Source: Geobacillus genomosp. 3 (GTDB lineage: Bacteria; Bacillota; Bacilli; Bacillales; Anoxybacillaceae). Taken from it: a stretch of 64,000 nt of DNA. The notes under the pieces were generated by a model, which was not told the origin of the DNA, did not search any database, and saw nothing but the letters and a program-made list of their open reading frames with translations. The translations under genes were made by a program, and so were the position numbers. The stretch is taken from the NCBI RefSeq assembly GCF_000445995.2, contig NC_022080.4, positions 1,426,001 through 1,490,000 of the forward strand. The letters are read 5' to 3'. Positions 53,829 through 62,523 of this stretch are shown here, one piece after another. How positions within the stretch are numbered: position 1 is the first letter of the stretch; every line of letters starts with the position of its first letter.

Positions 53829-55046
53829 ATGGAACATTTAAGGGAAAAAGCGTTGCTTGTCCATCGGCAGGCGAAAGGAAAATTATCTGTCGAATTAAAA
53901 GTGCCGGTCGTCGATACAAATGACCTAAGCCTTATTTATTCGCCAGGTGTGGCCGAGCCATGCAAGGAGATTGTCGCTAACGAAGAGGAGATGTATAGCT
54001 ATACAGTCAAAGGTAATTTCGTCGCCGTTGTCTCGAACGGCACCGCGGTGCTCGGGCTTGGCAATATCGGCGCGCGGGCAGCGCTCCCGGTGATGGAAGG
54101 GAAAGCCGCTTTGTTTAAAGCGTTCGCCGGCATTGACGCCGTGCCGCTTTGTCTCGATACGGAAGATCCGGATGAGTTTATCCAGGCCGTTAAACTGCTC
54201 GAGCCGACGTTTGGAGGCATCAATTTAGAAGATATCGCAGCGCCGGCCTGCTTTGTCATTGAGGAGCGGCTGCGCCAAGAAATGACCATTCCGGTGTTTC
54301 ATGATGACCAGCATGGCACAGCCATTGTTGTGGCGGCTGGACTGACGAACGCGTTGAAAGTGGTTGGCAAGCGGCTCGCCGATTGCCGGATCGTCATTAA
54401 CGGCGCCGGTGCGGCCGGGGTGGCGATCGCCAAACTGCTGTTGTCGATGGGAGTCGGCGATCTCGTGATATGCGACACGAAAGGGGCTATTTACGAAGGT
54501 CGCCCGCACGGCATGAATGCGCTAAAGGAAGATTTGGCGAAACAAACAAACAGGGAGCGTGCGGTCGGAACGCTCGCGGACGTAATCAAGGGTGCCGATG
54601 TGTTTATCGGTGTCTCGGCCGCCGGCGCGTTGACACCGGCGATGGTTCAGTCAATGAACCGCGGGGCAATCGTGTTCGCCCTCGCTAATCCGGTGCCGGA
54701 AATTATGCCGGAGGAGGCCAAAGCCGCCGGTGCCGTCATTGTGGCGACCGGGCGGTCGGATTTGCCGAATCAAGTGAACAATGTGCTCGCATTCCCCGGC
54801 ATCTTCCGCGGTGCGCTTGATGTACGGGCAACGCAAGTGAATGAGGAAATGAAAATCGCTGCTGCCGAAGCGATCGCCGGGCTCATTCAGCCGGAAGAGT
54901 TAACCGAGGAATATGTCATCCCGAATCCGTTCGACCAACGCGTCGTAGGGGCCGTCGCTTCCGCCGTCGCCCGTGCCGCCATCGAAACCGGGGTAGCCCG
55001 GCATGCGGTGAATAGTCAAGAAAAAAATCGCGTCAGAGAGGGGTAA
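53829..55046 (+). CDS. NAD(P)-dependent malic enzyme (short form)
   Basis: 405 residues. LIYSPGVAEPC and NGTAVLGLGNIGARAALPVMEGKA at the start, FHDDQHGTAIV, the NAD fold INGAGAAGVAIAKLL, and ANPVPEIMPEEA. It decarboxylates malate to pyruvate, the step that lets glycolate carbon leave the malate pool. It lacks the phosphotransacetylase domain of long MaeB. ATG 53829 sits very close to AAGG; the leader may control translation. The next gene starts 6 bp after its stop. Confidence 0.93.
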   Translation: MEHLREKALLVHRQAKGKLSVELKVPVVDTNDLSLIYSPGVAEPCKEIVANEEEMYSYTVKGNFVAVVSNGTAVLGLGNIGARAALPVMEGKAALFKAFAGIDAVPLCLDTEDPDEFIQAVKLLEPTFGGINLEDIAAPACFVIEERLRQEMTIPVFHDDQHGTAIVVAAGLTNALKVVGKRLADCRIVINGAGAAGVAIAKLLLSMGVGDLVICDTKGAIYEGRPHGMNALKEDLAKQTNRERAVGTLADVIKGADVFIGVSAAGALTPAMVQSMNRGAIVFALANPVPEIMPEEAKAAGAVIVATGRSDLPNQVNNVLAFPGIFRGALDVRATQVNEEMKIAAAEAIAGLIQPEELTEEYVIPNPFDQRVVGAVASAVARAAIETGVARHAVNSQEKNRVREG

Positions 55047-55052
55047 CTGTTG

Positions 55053-55841
55053 ATGAAAATCGCTCGTTTTATCGCCGATGGGACGGTTCGTGCCGGTGTG
55101 GTGAGCGGGGAGGTCATACGTGAAATCGAAGGCGATGTGTTTGACGCTTGGGACTACACGGGAAATGTGTTTCGCTGCGATGACGTTTCACTTGTGGCGC
55201 CGCTTGTGCCGCGCCATGTGATCGGCATCGGCGCCAATTATGTGGCAACAAGCGACCAGCTTCCGCCCGAACTGCCGGACATTCCGGTCTTTTTCTTTAA
55301 ACCATCTTCATCAGTCATCGGTCCAGAAGCGGATATTGTGATTCCGAGCGGAGTGGGCGAGGTCAAATTTGAATCGGAACTGGCCGTTGTCATCGGCAAA
55401 GAGGCAAAATCGGTGAGTGAAGAAGACATTTGGGCGCATATTTTTGGCTATACGGTTGCCAATGATGTCACCGCGCCACAGTTTTTCCATCCCGATGGGC
55501 ATTGGACGGTCGGAAAGTCGTTTGATACGTTTACCCCGCTCGGACCGGTCATTGAAACAGAGCTCGATCCAAGCCTAGTGTCAGTGAAGGCCCGGGTTAA
55601 CGGCGAGGAAAAGCAAAACAGTCCGACGGCGCTCATGATCATTTCCATCAGCAAAATGATTTCCTATTTGTCCCATGTCATGACGCTGCAGCCGGGTGAT
55701 GTCATTTTAACCGGGAGCCCGGTTGGCGCTGAACTGGTCGGCCCGGGAACCGTGATTGAGTGTGAAGTGGACGGCATCGGCACGCTCCGCAACACGTTCG
55801 TCGCCGCCAAAGCGCCGGCCGTTTCCCTCCGGCAAGGGTAG
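55053..55841 (+). CDS. Fumarylacetoacetate hydrolase family enzyme
   Basis: 262 residues from ATG 55053 (GAGGGG 9 bp upstream; a TTG is adjacent). FAH fold: VIGIGANYVAT, FFFKPSSSVIGP, KFESELAVVIG with metal-binding Glu residues, TVANDVTAPQF and DVILTGSPVGAELVGPGTVIE. Members decarboxylate oxaloacetate or cleave acylpyruvates. Next to malic enzyme, an oxaloacetate or acylpyruvate substrate is plausible, but this is inference. Likely one transcript with the malic enzyme. Confidence 0.87.
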   Translation: MKIARFIADGTVRAGVVSGEVIREIEGDVFDAWDYTGNVFRCDDVSLVAPLVPRHVIGIGANYVATSDQLPPELPDIPVFFFKPSSSVIGPEADIVIPSGVGEVKFESELAVVIGKEAKSVSEEDIWAHIFGYTVANDVTAPQFFHPDGHWTVGKSFDTFTPLGPVIETELDPSLVSVKARVNGEEKQNSPTALMIISISKMISYLSHVMTLQPGDVILTGSPVGAELVGPGTVIECEVDGIGTLRNTFVAAKAPAVSLRQG

Positions 55842-55970
55842 TGTGTCCTTTTCCGTCGTTTAGGAGCGGCGGGCATTGGTTTAGCGACTGACGTGACACG
55901 CCGCCGGTTTCTGTGCACGCCGCCGTTGGGAGGACCGAACGGTCTCTGTGGCGCGTGTTGCACAGTGGCC

Positions 55971-55999
55971 CTGCAAACGCCCGGCCGTTCGTGTATAAT
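55971..55999 (+). promoter_or_regulatory. Promoter of the IclR regulator gene
   Basis: CTGCAA (55971-55976) and a perfect TATAAT (55994-55999), 17 bp apart, 34 bp before ATG 56033. The remaining gap 55842-55970 shows no gene. Confidence 0.65.
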
Positions 56000-56032
56000 A
56001 GCGAGCGGAGAGAACAAATCGAGGTGAACATA

Positions 56033-56818
56033 ATGGAAAGAGAAAATATGGTCAAATCCGTCAGCCGGGCGCTGCAAATTATTGACATCGTCAGCACGAA
56101 AAAAGATGGGTTGGGCGTTACGGAAATCGCCAAACAAATGGACATTAACAAAAGTTCCGTGTACCGCATTTTAACGACGCTCGCCCAATACGGCTATATC
56201 GAACAACATCCGGAAACGGAGCGGTACAAACTTGGCTACAAGTTTTTAGAGATTAGTTCGAAACTGCTTGATTCAATCGATTTGCGCCAAGAGGCGAAAC
56301 CGTATTTGCGCCAGCTTGAAAAAGAAACGAATGAAGTCGTCCATCTTGTCGTCTACGACCAAGGGGAAGTCATTTACATTGAAAAATTGGAAGGAACGGA
56401 AACGCTGCGGATGCATTCCAAAGTGGGCAAGCGGGCGCCGATGCATTGCACGGCGGTCGGCAAGGCGATTTTGGCTTACTTGTCGCCGGCAGTGGCTGCC
56501 GAGATCATTGATCGGAAAGGGCTCCCAAAGCATACTGATTTGACGATCACCGACCGTGAGGCGTTTTTTCGTGAGCTTGACACCGTCCGGCAAAATGGAT
56601 ATGCGCTCGATTTGGAAGAAAATGAATACGGCATCCGTTGTGTAGCGGTCCCGATTTTTGATTACACCGGCAGCGTCGTTGCTGCTGTCAGCGTCTCCGG
56701 CCCAACGATCCGCATGACGGACGACCGCATCGCCGGGCTCGCTATGCGCATGCGTCAGATCGGCAAAGAGCTTTCCGCCCGGCTCGGCCATCGGCCGGCC
56801 CATTCCGTCCAGCTGTAA
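56033..56818 (+). CDS. IclR family regulator of the glycolate block
   Basis: 261 residues from ATG 56033 (GAGGTG 7 bp upstream). Winged helix (about 8-70: VSRALQIIDIVSTKKDGLGVTEIAKQM region, SSVYRILTTLAQYGYIEQ) and effector domain (about 85-255: EVVHLVVYDQGEVIYIEK, GKRAPMHCTAVGKAILAYL). Same family as glyoxylate/allantoin regulators such as IclR and AllR, whose effector is glyoxylate or a related acid. Candidate binder of the GAAACA...TGTTT repeats before glcE and glcB. Its stop lies in the terminator stem. Confidence 0.89.
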   Translation: MERENMVKSVSRALQIIDIVSTKKDGLGVTEIAKQMDINKSSVYRILTTLAQYGYIEQHPETERYKLGYKFLEISSKLLDSIDLRQEAKPYLRQLEKETNEVVHLVVYDQGEVIYIEKLEGTETLRMHSKVGKRAPMHCTAVGKAILAYLSPAVAAEIIDRKGLPKHTDLTITDREAFFRELDTVRQNGYALDLEENEYGIRCVAVPIFDYTGSVVAAVSVSGPTIRMTDDRIAGLAMRMRQIGKELSARLGHRPAHSVQL

Positions 56819-56837
56819 CAGCTGGACGGTTTTTTTA
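56805..56837 (+). terminator. Terminator spanning the IclR stop codon
   Basis: CCGTCCAGCTG-TAA-CAGCTGGACGG then TTTTTTT: an 11-bp stem whose loop is the TAA stop codon itself. Confidence 0.92.
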
Positions 56838-56997
56838 GCTTAGCACGCCGGGGAAAAAAGGGAGGCAAGATGCGAGCCGCAGGAGCCTTTGTCGTATTTT
56901 TCCCTCTCGACCGGCACGGAAGACAAAGGGACAGCCTATGTTTTTTCTAGTGAAAACACGAGAATGCATGTAAAATAGAACCGAGGTGATTGGCAAC

Positions 56998-59256
56998 GTG
57001 AAAAAACAGACGCTTTCCGAATGGATTGAACAGCTTCGCCAAGATCCGAACGTCGTCTATTGGCACGAAATGGAGACGAAACAAGCCGATACGGTTCCGT
57101 TTCCGGCCGGACTCGACGTGCGGCTGCGTGCAGCGCTCGAAGCGCGCGGCATCGCCTCGCTTTACACACACCAGGCGGCAGCGTACGAGACGGTGCGAAG
57201 CGGACGGAACGTCGTCGCAGTGACACCGACCGCATCCGGCAAAACGCTCTGTTACAATTTGCCTGTGCTGCAAGCGATCGCGGAGGCGCCGGAAAGCCGT
57301 GCCCTTTATTTATTTCCGACGAAAGCGCTCGCCCAAGATCAAAAAAGTGAATTGAACGAAATCATCGCTGCGATGGGGGCGCCGATTTACAGCTATACAT
57401 ATGACGGCGATACGGCACCGGCGCTGCGGCAAAAAATCCGTCAAGCCGGCCATATTGTCATCACCAATCCGGATATGCTCCATACCGCCATTTTGCCGCA
57501 CCATACGAAATGGATGTCACTGTTTGAACAGTTGCGCTACGTCGTCATCGACGAACTACATACGTATCGCGGCGTGTTTGGCAGCCATGTGGCGAACGTC
57601 ATCCGTCGCTTGAAGCGGATTTGCGCTTTTTACGGCAGCCGGCCGACGTTTATTTGCACCTCAGCGACGATCGCCAATCCGCAGGAGCTGGCCAGCCGGC
57701 TGACTGGCGAGCCGATGACGCTCATTGACAACAACGGGGCGCCGCGCGGGCGGAAACATATCGTATTTTACAACCCGCCAGTCATCGAGCGGGCCATGAA
57801 CGTCCGCCAAAGCGCGACAAAAACGGCGGTTGAACTGGCGCGGCAGCTGCTTGTCAATCGCATTCCGACGATCGTGTTCGCCCGCAGCCGCGTCCGGGCC
57901 GAGCTCATTTTGAGCCATTTGCAGACGGCGGTGAAAGAACGGATCGGGGGAACGACGATCCGCGGCTACCGCGGCGGCTATTTGCCGAATGAGCGGCGCG
58001 CCATTGAAAAAGGGTTGCGCAGCGGAGAGATTATCGGCGTCGTCAGCACAAACGCGCTCGAACTCGGCGTCGATATCGGCCAGCTGCAGGCGTGTATTCT
58101 CGCCGGCTACCCGGGAACGATCGCCAGCACGTGGCAGCAAGCCGGGCGCGCCGGACGGCGCCATGGCGACTCGCTCGTCATTATGGTGGCCAGCTCAAGC
58201 CCGCTTGACCAATACATCGTCTCCCATCCGGAATACTTTTTTGCCCGTTCGCCGGAGACAGCCCGCATTAACCCTGACAATATGCTTGTTTTGGTCGATC
58301 ATCTGAAATGTGCGGCATATGAACTCCCGTTTCGGCGCGGCGAGACGTTCGGCGGCGTTGAAGTGGAAGAAGTGCTTGACTTTTTGGTCGACCAAGGAGT
58401 GCTTCACGAACGGGCCGGGCGCTGGCATTGGATGAGCGACGCCTTTCCGGCGCAAAACATCAGCTTGCGTTCGGCGGCGCAGGAAAACGTGGTGATCATC
58501 GATATTTCAAACGTAGCGCGCCACCGTGTCATCGGTGAAATGGATCGCTTTAGCGCCATGACGCTGCTCCATGAAGAGGCAATTTACCTGCACGAAGGGA
58601 CGCAATATCAAGTTGAAAAGCTTGACTGGGAGGAAAAAAAAGCGTACGTCCGCCGGGTCGATGTCGAATATTTCACTGATGCCCATTTAGCTGTACAGCT
58701 TGATGTGCTGTCTGACGACCGGAGCAATGATCGTGGACTGATGGCGGTGCACTACGGCGATGTGTCCGTCCGGGCAATGGCGACGATTTTTAAAAAGCTG
58801 AAACTATCGACGTTTGAAAACATCGGCTCAGGGCCGATCCGCCTTCCAGAAGAAACACTTCATACGTCAGCAGCATGGTTCGAATGGAAGGCCGTGCCAT
58901 CAAGATTTTCCCCGGCATTGTTTGAACAGTTGCTTGTCGGCATCGCCAGCGTGCTCAGCCATCTTGTTCCTATCTTTGTGATGTGCGACCGCTCGGATGT
59001 TCACGTCGTGCCACAGCTGAAGGCGCCGCACTCCGGCCGGCCGACGATTTTTCTTTATGACCGCTATCCGGGCGGTGTCGGCTTATCGGAAGCTGTATTT
59101 GAACGACATGAAGAAATGCTTGAGCGCGTAAAGGAATGGGTGACGCGCTGCCCGTGCACAGATGGCTGCCCTTCATGCATCGGCGTTTCCGAAACGGCCG
59201 GGCTGCCGATAAAGCGGGAGCTTATACGGTTTTTAGATGAACAGCTTGCGGAATAG
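56998..59256 (+). CDS. mrfA: DEAD/DEAH helicase MrfA (YprA family), mitomycin/crosslink repair
   Basis: 752 residues from GTG 56998 (GAGG upstream). Helicase motifs: VTPTASGKTLCYN (Walker A, about 70), YVVIDELHTYRG (DELH), CTSATIANP, GVVSTNALELGVDIG, WQQAGRAGRR. The C-terminal MrfA Zn domain (DUF1998) has RCPCTDGCPSCIG. Bacillus MrfA is a 3'-5' helicase that with MrfB repairs mitomycin-type DNA crosslinks outside the UvrABC path. Followed 145 bp later by mrfB, as in Bacillus. Confidence 0.93.
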   Translation: MKKQTLSEWIEQLRQDPNVVYWHEMETKQADTVPFPAGLDVRLRAALEARGIASLYTHQAAAYETVRSGRNVVAVTPTASGKTLCYNLPVLQAIAEAPESRALYLFPTKALAQDQKSELNEIIAAMGAPIYSYTYDGDTAPALRQKIRQAGHIVITNPDMLHTAILPHHTKWMSLFEQLRYVVIDELHTYRGVFGSHVANVIRRLKRICAFYGSRPTFICTSATIANPQELASRLTGEPMTLIDNNGAPRGRKHIVFYNPPVIERAMNVRQSATKTAVELARQLLVNRIPTIVFARSRVRAELILSHLQTAVKERIGGTTIRGYRGGYLPNERRAIEKGLRSGEIIGVVSTNALELGVDIGQLQACILAGYPGTIASTWQQAGRAGRRHGDSLVIMVASSSPLDQYIVSHPEYFFARSPETARINPDNMLVLVDHLKCAAYELPFRRGETFGGVEVEEVLDFLVDQGVLHERAGRWHWMSDAFPAQNISLRSAAQENVVIIDISNVARHRVIGEMDRFSAMTLLHEEAIYLHEGTQYQVEKLDWEEKKAYVRRVDVEYFTDAHLAVQLDVLSDDRSNDRGLMAVHYGDVSVRAMATIFKKLKLSTFENIGSGPIRLPEETLHTSAAWFEWKAVPSRFSPALFEQLLVGIASVLSHLVPIFVMCDRSDVHVVPQLKAPHSGRPTIFLYDRYPGGVGLSEAVFERHEEMLERVKEWVTRCPCTDGCPSCIGVSETAGLPIKRELIRFLDEQLAE

Positions 59257-59401
59257 AACGGCTCGCTTGTTTCGCACCGCTGTTGTGAAGAAAACTAGAC
59301 AGCGTTGGACTTAGGTGTCATGGGGCGGGGAAACGAGGCAGCTTCTTTGAGCGTTTACACGCTAAAAGACAGAAAGAGAGCGGGCGGAAAGGAGGGGGCG
59401 A

Positions 59402-60676
59402 ATGAAACCGAAGCTATCGCAATGGAAAGAGCTGCTTGCCGCCCGGCATAAAAGGAAGGCGGCGGATGAACAGAACGAAGCGGAACCGGACGAACGCGTG
59501 GGGACGGACGTGCCGTTTGTAGAGGTTTGGCGGGAATACGGGGTGGAGCCGTATTGGTTTGCCGGCGATTATTGCCTCATTCGGGAGACGGTGTATCCGC
59601 TTGATCATGGGCACGGCCGCTACCGGCTCGGGGCGTTGCATGATGTACATCGGCGCTGGCAGGAGGCGCCATTTTCCCACCCGCTCTCGTGCCGCGGGTT
59701 TGCCATTGGCGACTTATTCTTTTTTGACACCGAAACGATGGGGCTTTCAAGCGGAGCGGGAACCGTCATGTTTCTGCTCGGCCACGCCCGCGTCCTCGGC
59801 GACCGCATCATTGTCCGCCAACACCTTTTGCCGCACCCGGGGGCAGAGGTGGCGCTATATCAAAGCTTTCTATCGGATGTCAACTATACGACTCTCGTCA
59901 CTTATAATGGGAAGGCGTTCGACTGGCCGCGGCTGAAAACGCGCCATGCCCTTGTCCGCGATATGGTGCCGAAGCTGCCGGCGTTTGGTCATTTTGACTT
60001 GTATCACGCCGCTCGCCGCTTATGGAAGGATAAACTCGACTCGCTTCGCCTAGCGGAGGTGGAACGGCATATTCTGCACATTGAGCGTGATGGTGATGTG
60101 CCCGGTTTTTTGGCGCCGATGATATATCAGGCGTTTTTGCAAACGCCTCATCCGGATCGGATCATGCCGGTATTGCGCCATAACGAACATGATGTGTTGT
60201 CGCTCATTGTGCTCTACATCCACTTATCCATTCAGCTGCTTGAAGCGGGGCAGCTCCCTGATCCGCGGGAACAGCTGGCCGCCGCCCGTTGGCTCGAAGC
60301 CGTCGGGGAAACGGCGGCTGCCGCGGGCGTGTATGAACAGGCGGGCAGCAAAGAGGCGAAGGAAGCGCGGGAGGCGAAATGGCAACTGTCGCTTTTGCAC
60401 CGGAGAGAAAAACGCTATGAAGAGGCGGTTGCCATTTGGCGCGACTTGTTCGATCACGGAAGCGGCTTTTGGAAGATGAAAGCAGGTCTTGAGCTGGCGA
60501 AAGCGTATGAGCATCATTTCCGCGATGCGGCCGAAGCGCACCGCTATGCGGCTATGGCGTATGAAGCATGGCGATCGCTCGCCAAGGCGAGCCGGCAAAG
60601 TGTAGAAAAAGATGAACAGGAGTGGCGCAAGAGGCTTGAGCGGTTGGCGCGCAAGAAAAAAGGGGTGGAGAAATGA
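59402..60676 (+). CDS. mrfB: Exonuclease MrfB (YprB family, RNase H-like)
   Basis: 424 residues; ATG 59402 follows AAAGGAGGGGG. DnaQ-type exonuclease fold (about 95-275): FFFDTETMGLSSGAGTVMF with two acid residues, LVTYNGKAFDWPRLKTRH, FGHFDLYHAARR and RHNEHDVLSLIVLY. A TPR-like C-terminal region follows (about 290-424: LAAARWLEAVGETAAAAGVYEQ). Partner of MrfA in crosslink repair. All metal-site acids appear present. Confidence 0.9.
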   Translation: MKPKLSQWKELLAARHKRKAADEQNEAEPDERVGTDVPFVEVWREYGVEPYWFAGDYCLIRETVYPLDHGHGRYRLGALHDVHRRWQEAPFSHPLSCRGFAIGDLFFFDTETMGLSSGAGTVMFLLGHARVLGDRIIVRQHLLPHPGAEVALYQSFLSDVNYTTLVTYNGKAFDWPRLKTRHALVRDMVPKLPAFGHFDLYHAARRLWKDKLDSLRLAEVERHILHIERDGDVPGFLAPMIYQAFLQTPHPDRIMPVLRHNEHDVLSLIVLYIHLSIQLLEAGQLPDPREQLAAARWLEAVGETAAAAGVYEQAGSKEAKEAREAKWQLSLLHRREKRYEEAVAIWRDLFDHGSGFWKMKAGLELAKAYEHHFRDAAEAHRYAAMAYEAWRSLAKASRQSVEKDEQEWRKRLERLARKKKGVEK

Positions 60677-60747
60677 CAGGCTCATTTCCCTGGCAAGCGC
60701 AAAATGTGACAGAAAAGCAAAAAAATCTTGCCTTTTTGCTTCGAATC

Positions 60748-60776
60748 TTGTAGAAAAAAGAAAAAATGTGTACAAT
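60748..60776 (+). promoter_or_regulatory. Promoter of the 27-aa membrane ORF
   Basis: TTGTAG (60748-60753) and TACAAT (60771-60776), 17 bp apart; the ORF starts 42 bp further on with its own ribosome site. Confidence 0.62.
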
Positions 60777-60818
60777 GGCATCGGGATGAATGAAAATGAT
60801 GGCAGGGAGAAGAACACA

Positions 60819-60902
60819 ATGCGGAGCATGTACAAAAAAGTTTTGTACCTCTTTTTTATTGTTGTCGGCTTGACGTTTGTCGTGTTCAATTATGTGTATT
60901 AA
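60819..60902 (+). CDS. Predicted 27-residue single-span membrane microprotein
   Basis: ATG 60819 has GGGAGAAG about 7 bp upstream and a promoter at 60748-60776. The product is a basic start (MRSMYKK) plus one helix (VLYLFFIVVGLTFVVF) and NYVY at the end. It lies between mrfB and cotD, in neither gene's reading frame. Function unknown; it might modulate a membrane complex as other such microproteins do. The stretch 60903-61109 holds only the cotD promoter. Confidence 0.55.
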   Translation: MRSMYKKVLYLFFIVVGLTFVVFNYVY

Positions 60903-61037
60903 CGTGTTGAGCTAGGCGCGGTGATTTACGCACGTTTTCCTCGATGCGGCTGTGGAGCGGACGAGCTGCGCAGCGCCGCGGGGATGGGGGAACAGGCGCA
61001 GCCGTACAGCAGAAATAAAATGGGTATCTATACTAGT

Positions 61038-61065
61038 ACGTGTTCGTCCTCTTCGTCATAGGCTA
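61038..61065 (+). promoter_or_regulatory. Sigma-K-like promoter of cotD
   Basis: AC at 61038-61039, 17 bp, then CATAGGCTA (61057-61065), fitting the loose sigma-K pattern AC...CATAnnnTA. cotD is made in the mother cell under sigma-K in Bacillus. Confidence 0.55.
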
Positions 61066-61109
61066 GTATTGTCAATCAACAGTCTAGACGATGAAAGGAG
61101 AAGGATGCC

Positions 61110-61346
61110 ATGCATTGCCCACCATACGTGACGGCGCCGATCGTCCACCCGCCTCAATGCTGTGTCAAACATCATTTCCAGGCAACGGTTGTGCCGCATA
61201 TCCATCCGTCGCATACAACGCACGTTTATCATCAACTGTATGAACATCGTCATTACTTCCCGCACACGGAATCGGCCGTTGCTCGGGCTGCCAACCGTCA
61301 CTTGTATTGTCCGGGGCCGATGCCGCCGTTTCCAGCTGGATATTAG
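61110..61346 (+). CDS. cotD: Spore coat protein CotD
   Basis: 78 residues rich in His, Pro and Tyr: MHCPPYVTAPIVHPP, CCVKHHFQATVVPHIHPSHT, HVYHQLYEHRHYFPHT. Characteristic of CotD of the inner coat. ATG 61110 follows AAAGGAGAAGG. Its place between mrfB and gpsB matches Bacillus. Confidence 0.92.
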   Translation: MHCPPYVTAPIVHPPQCCVKHHFQATVVPHIHPSHTTHVYHQLYEHRHYFPHTESAVARAANRHLYCPGPMPPFPAGY

Positions 61347-61351
61347 ACGCG

Positions 61352-61386
61352 AAAACAGAGGCCGCTTCGTCGGCCTCTGTTTTTTC
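61352..61386 (+). terminator. Terminator of cotD
   Basis: AAACAGAGGCC pairs with GGCCTCTGTTT and runs into TTTTTT. From 61387 to 61584 there is no gene; TTGACA at 61514 may be the gpsB -35. Confidence 0.92.
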
Positions 61387-61584
61387 GCGGCGGACGGCCA
61401 GCGCTGCCGGCTGCGCCCGCCTTGGCGGGAGAACGGTTTTTCGACGCAAGAAGGAAGGGGCCTCCCTATTGCCATGCTGTACGGCTCCGCGATTTAGGCA
61501 GGGCAGACGTTAATTGACAACCGGCGTAATTTCTGAAAAAATAAAGGAAAGATGATTGTTGAATGCGGATTGGGGTGAAAAGCT

Positions 61585-61881
61585 ATGTCGGCCAATCAGG
61601 TGAAACTGACACCGAAAGACATTTTGGAAAAGGAATTTAAAGTAAACATGCGGGGGTATAACCAAGACGAAGTAGATCAATTTTTGGACATCGTCATTAA
61701 AGATTACGAGGCGTTCCAACAAGAAATTGACGAGCTGCGTCAAGAAAATATCCGGCTGAGGCGGCAAGTGGAAGAGTTGCAAAAGCGGCCGGCCACATCG
61801 GCGGGGACGACGAACTACGATATTTTGCAACGCCTCTCCAATTTGGAAAAACACGTGTTCGGTCGCAAGCTGTATGAATAG
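61585..61881 (+). CDS. gpsB: Cell-division adaptor GpsB
   Basis: 98 residues. DivIVA-like N-terminal domain ([35 protein letters not shown]), coiled coil (about 35-68) and a short trimerising C-terminal helix ([17 protein letters not shown]). GpsB shuttles penicillin-binding proteins between the septum and side wall. GGGG precedes ATG 61585. Confidence 0.95.
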   Translation: MSANQVKLTPKDILEKEFKVNMRGYNQDEVDQFLDIVIKDYEAFQQEIDELRQENIRLRRQVEELQKRPATSAGTTNYDILQRLSNLEKHVFGRKLYE

Positions 61882-61929
61882 ACGGCCGGCGGAACAAAAT
61901 CGGCATAGTTCAATTCCAATTTTTTTCTC

Positions 61930-61958
61930 TTGATCTCATTCGAAAAATCAACTATACT
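61930..61958 (+). promoter_or_regulatory. Promoter of rnpB
   Basis: TTGATC (61930-61935) and TATACT (61953-61958), 17 bp apart, about 17 bp before the RNA's 5' end. Confidence 0.8.
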
Positions 61959-61974
61959 GTAAGATGCTTGCAAC

Positions 61975-62389
61975 GTTAATCATGTTCGGGTAATCGCTGC
62001 GGCCGGTTTTGGCCGTAGAGGAAAGTCCATGCTCGCACGGTGCTGAGATGCCCGTAGTGTTCGTGCCTAGCGAATCCATAAGCTAGGGCAGTCTGGCTTC
62101 GGCTGGGCTGACGGCGGGGAAAGAACCTACGTCCCGGCCGGGATACGGTTCGATTACCCTGAAAGTGCCACAGTGACGGAGCTCTAAGGGAAACCTTAGA
62201 GGTGGAACGCGGTAAACCCCACGAGCGAGAAACCCAAATGATGGTAGGGGCACCTTCCTGAAGGAAATGAACGGAGGGAAGGACAGGCGGCACATGCTGC
62301 CTGTAGATAGATGATTACCGCCGGAGTACGAGGCGCAAAGCCGCTGGCAGTACGAAGGTACAGAACATGGCTTACAGAACATGATTAAC
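61975..62389 (+). ncRNA. rnpB: RNase P RNA, type B
   Basis: The 5' end GTTAATCATGTTC pairs fully with the 3' end GAACATGATTAAC (helix P1). Core sequences in order: GGGTAATCGCTGC, GAGGAAAGTCCATGCTCGCA, GATGCCCGTAGTGTTCGTG, GAAAGTGCCACAGTGACG, GGAACGCGGTAAACCCC, GAGCGAGAAACCCAAA and CAGTACGAAGGTACAGAACA. This is the Firmicutes B-type fold. The RNA matures tRNA 5' ends with RnpA. Confidence 0.97.
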
Positions 62390-62406
62390 GTGGTGATGGC
62401 ATCATG

Positions 62407-62436
62407 AAAAGCCCTCCTGCATGAAGGAGGGCTTTT
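62407..62436 (+). terminator. Terminator of rnpB
   Basis: AAAAGCCCTCCT pairs with AGGAGGGCTTTT around GCATGA. Confidence 0.9.
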
Positions 62437-62523
62437 CGATTGCGTGTTTTTCGTGGTTAGATGGGATATAATGGGAATATGGGCGGCCAACAGTGATACA
62501 TACCGTTTGCGAGGGGGAACAGA

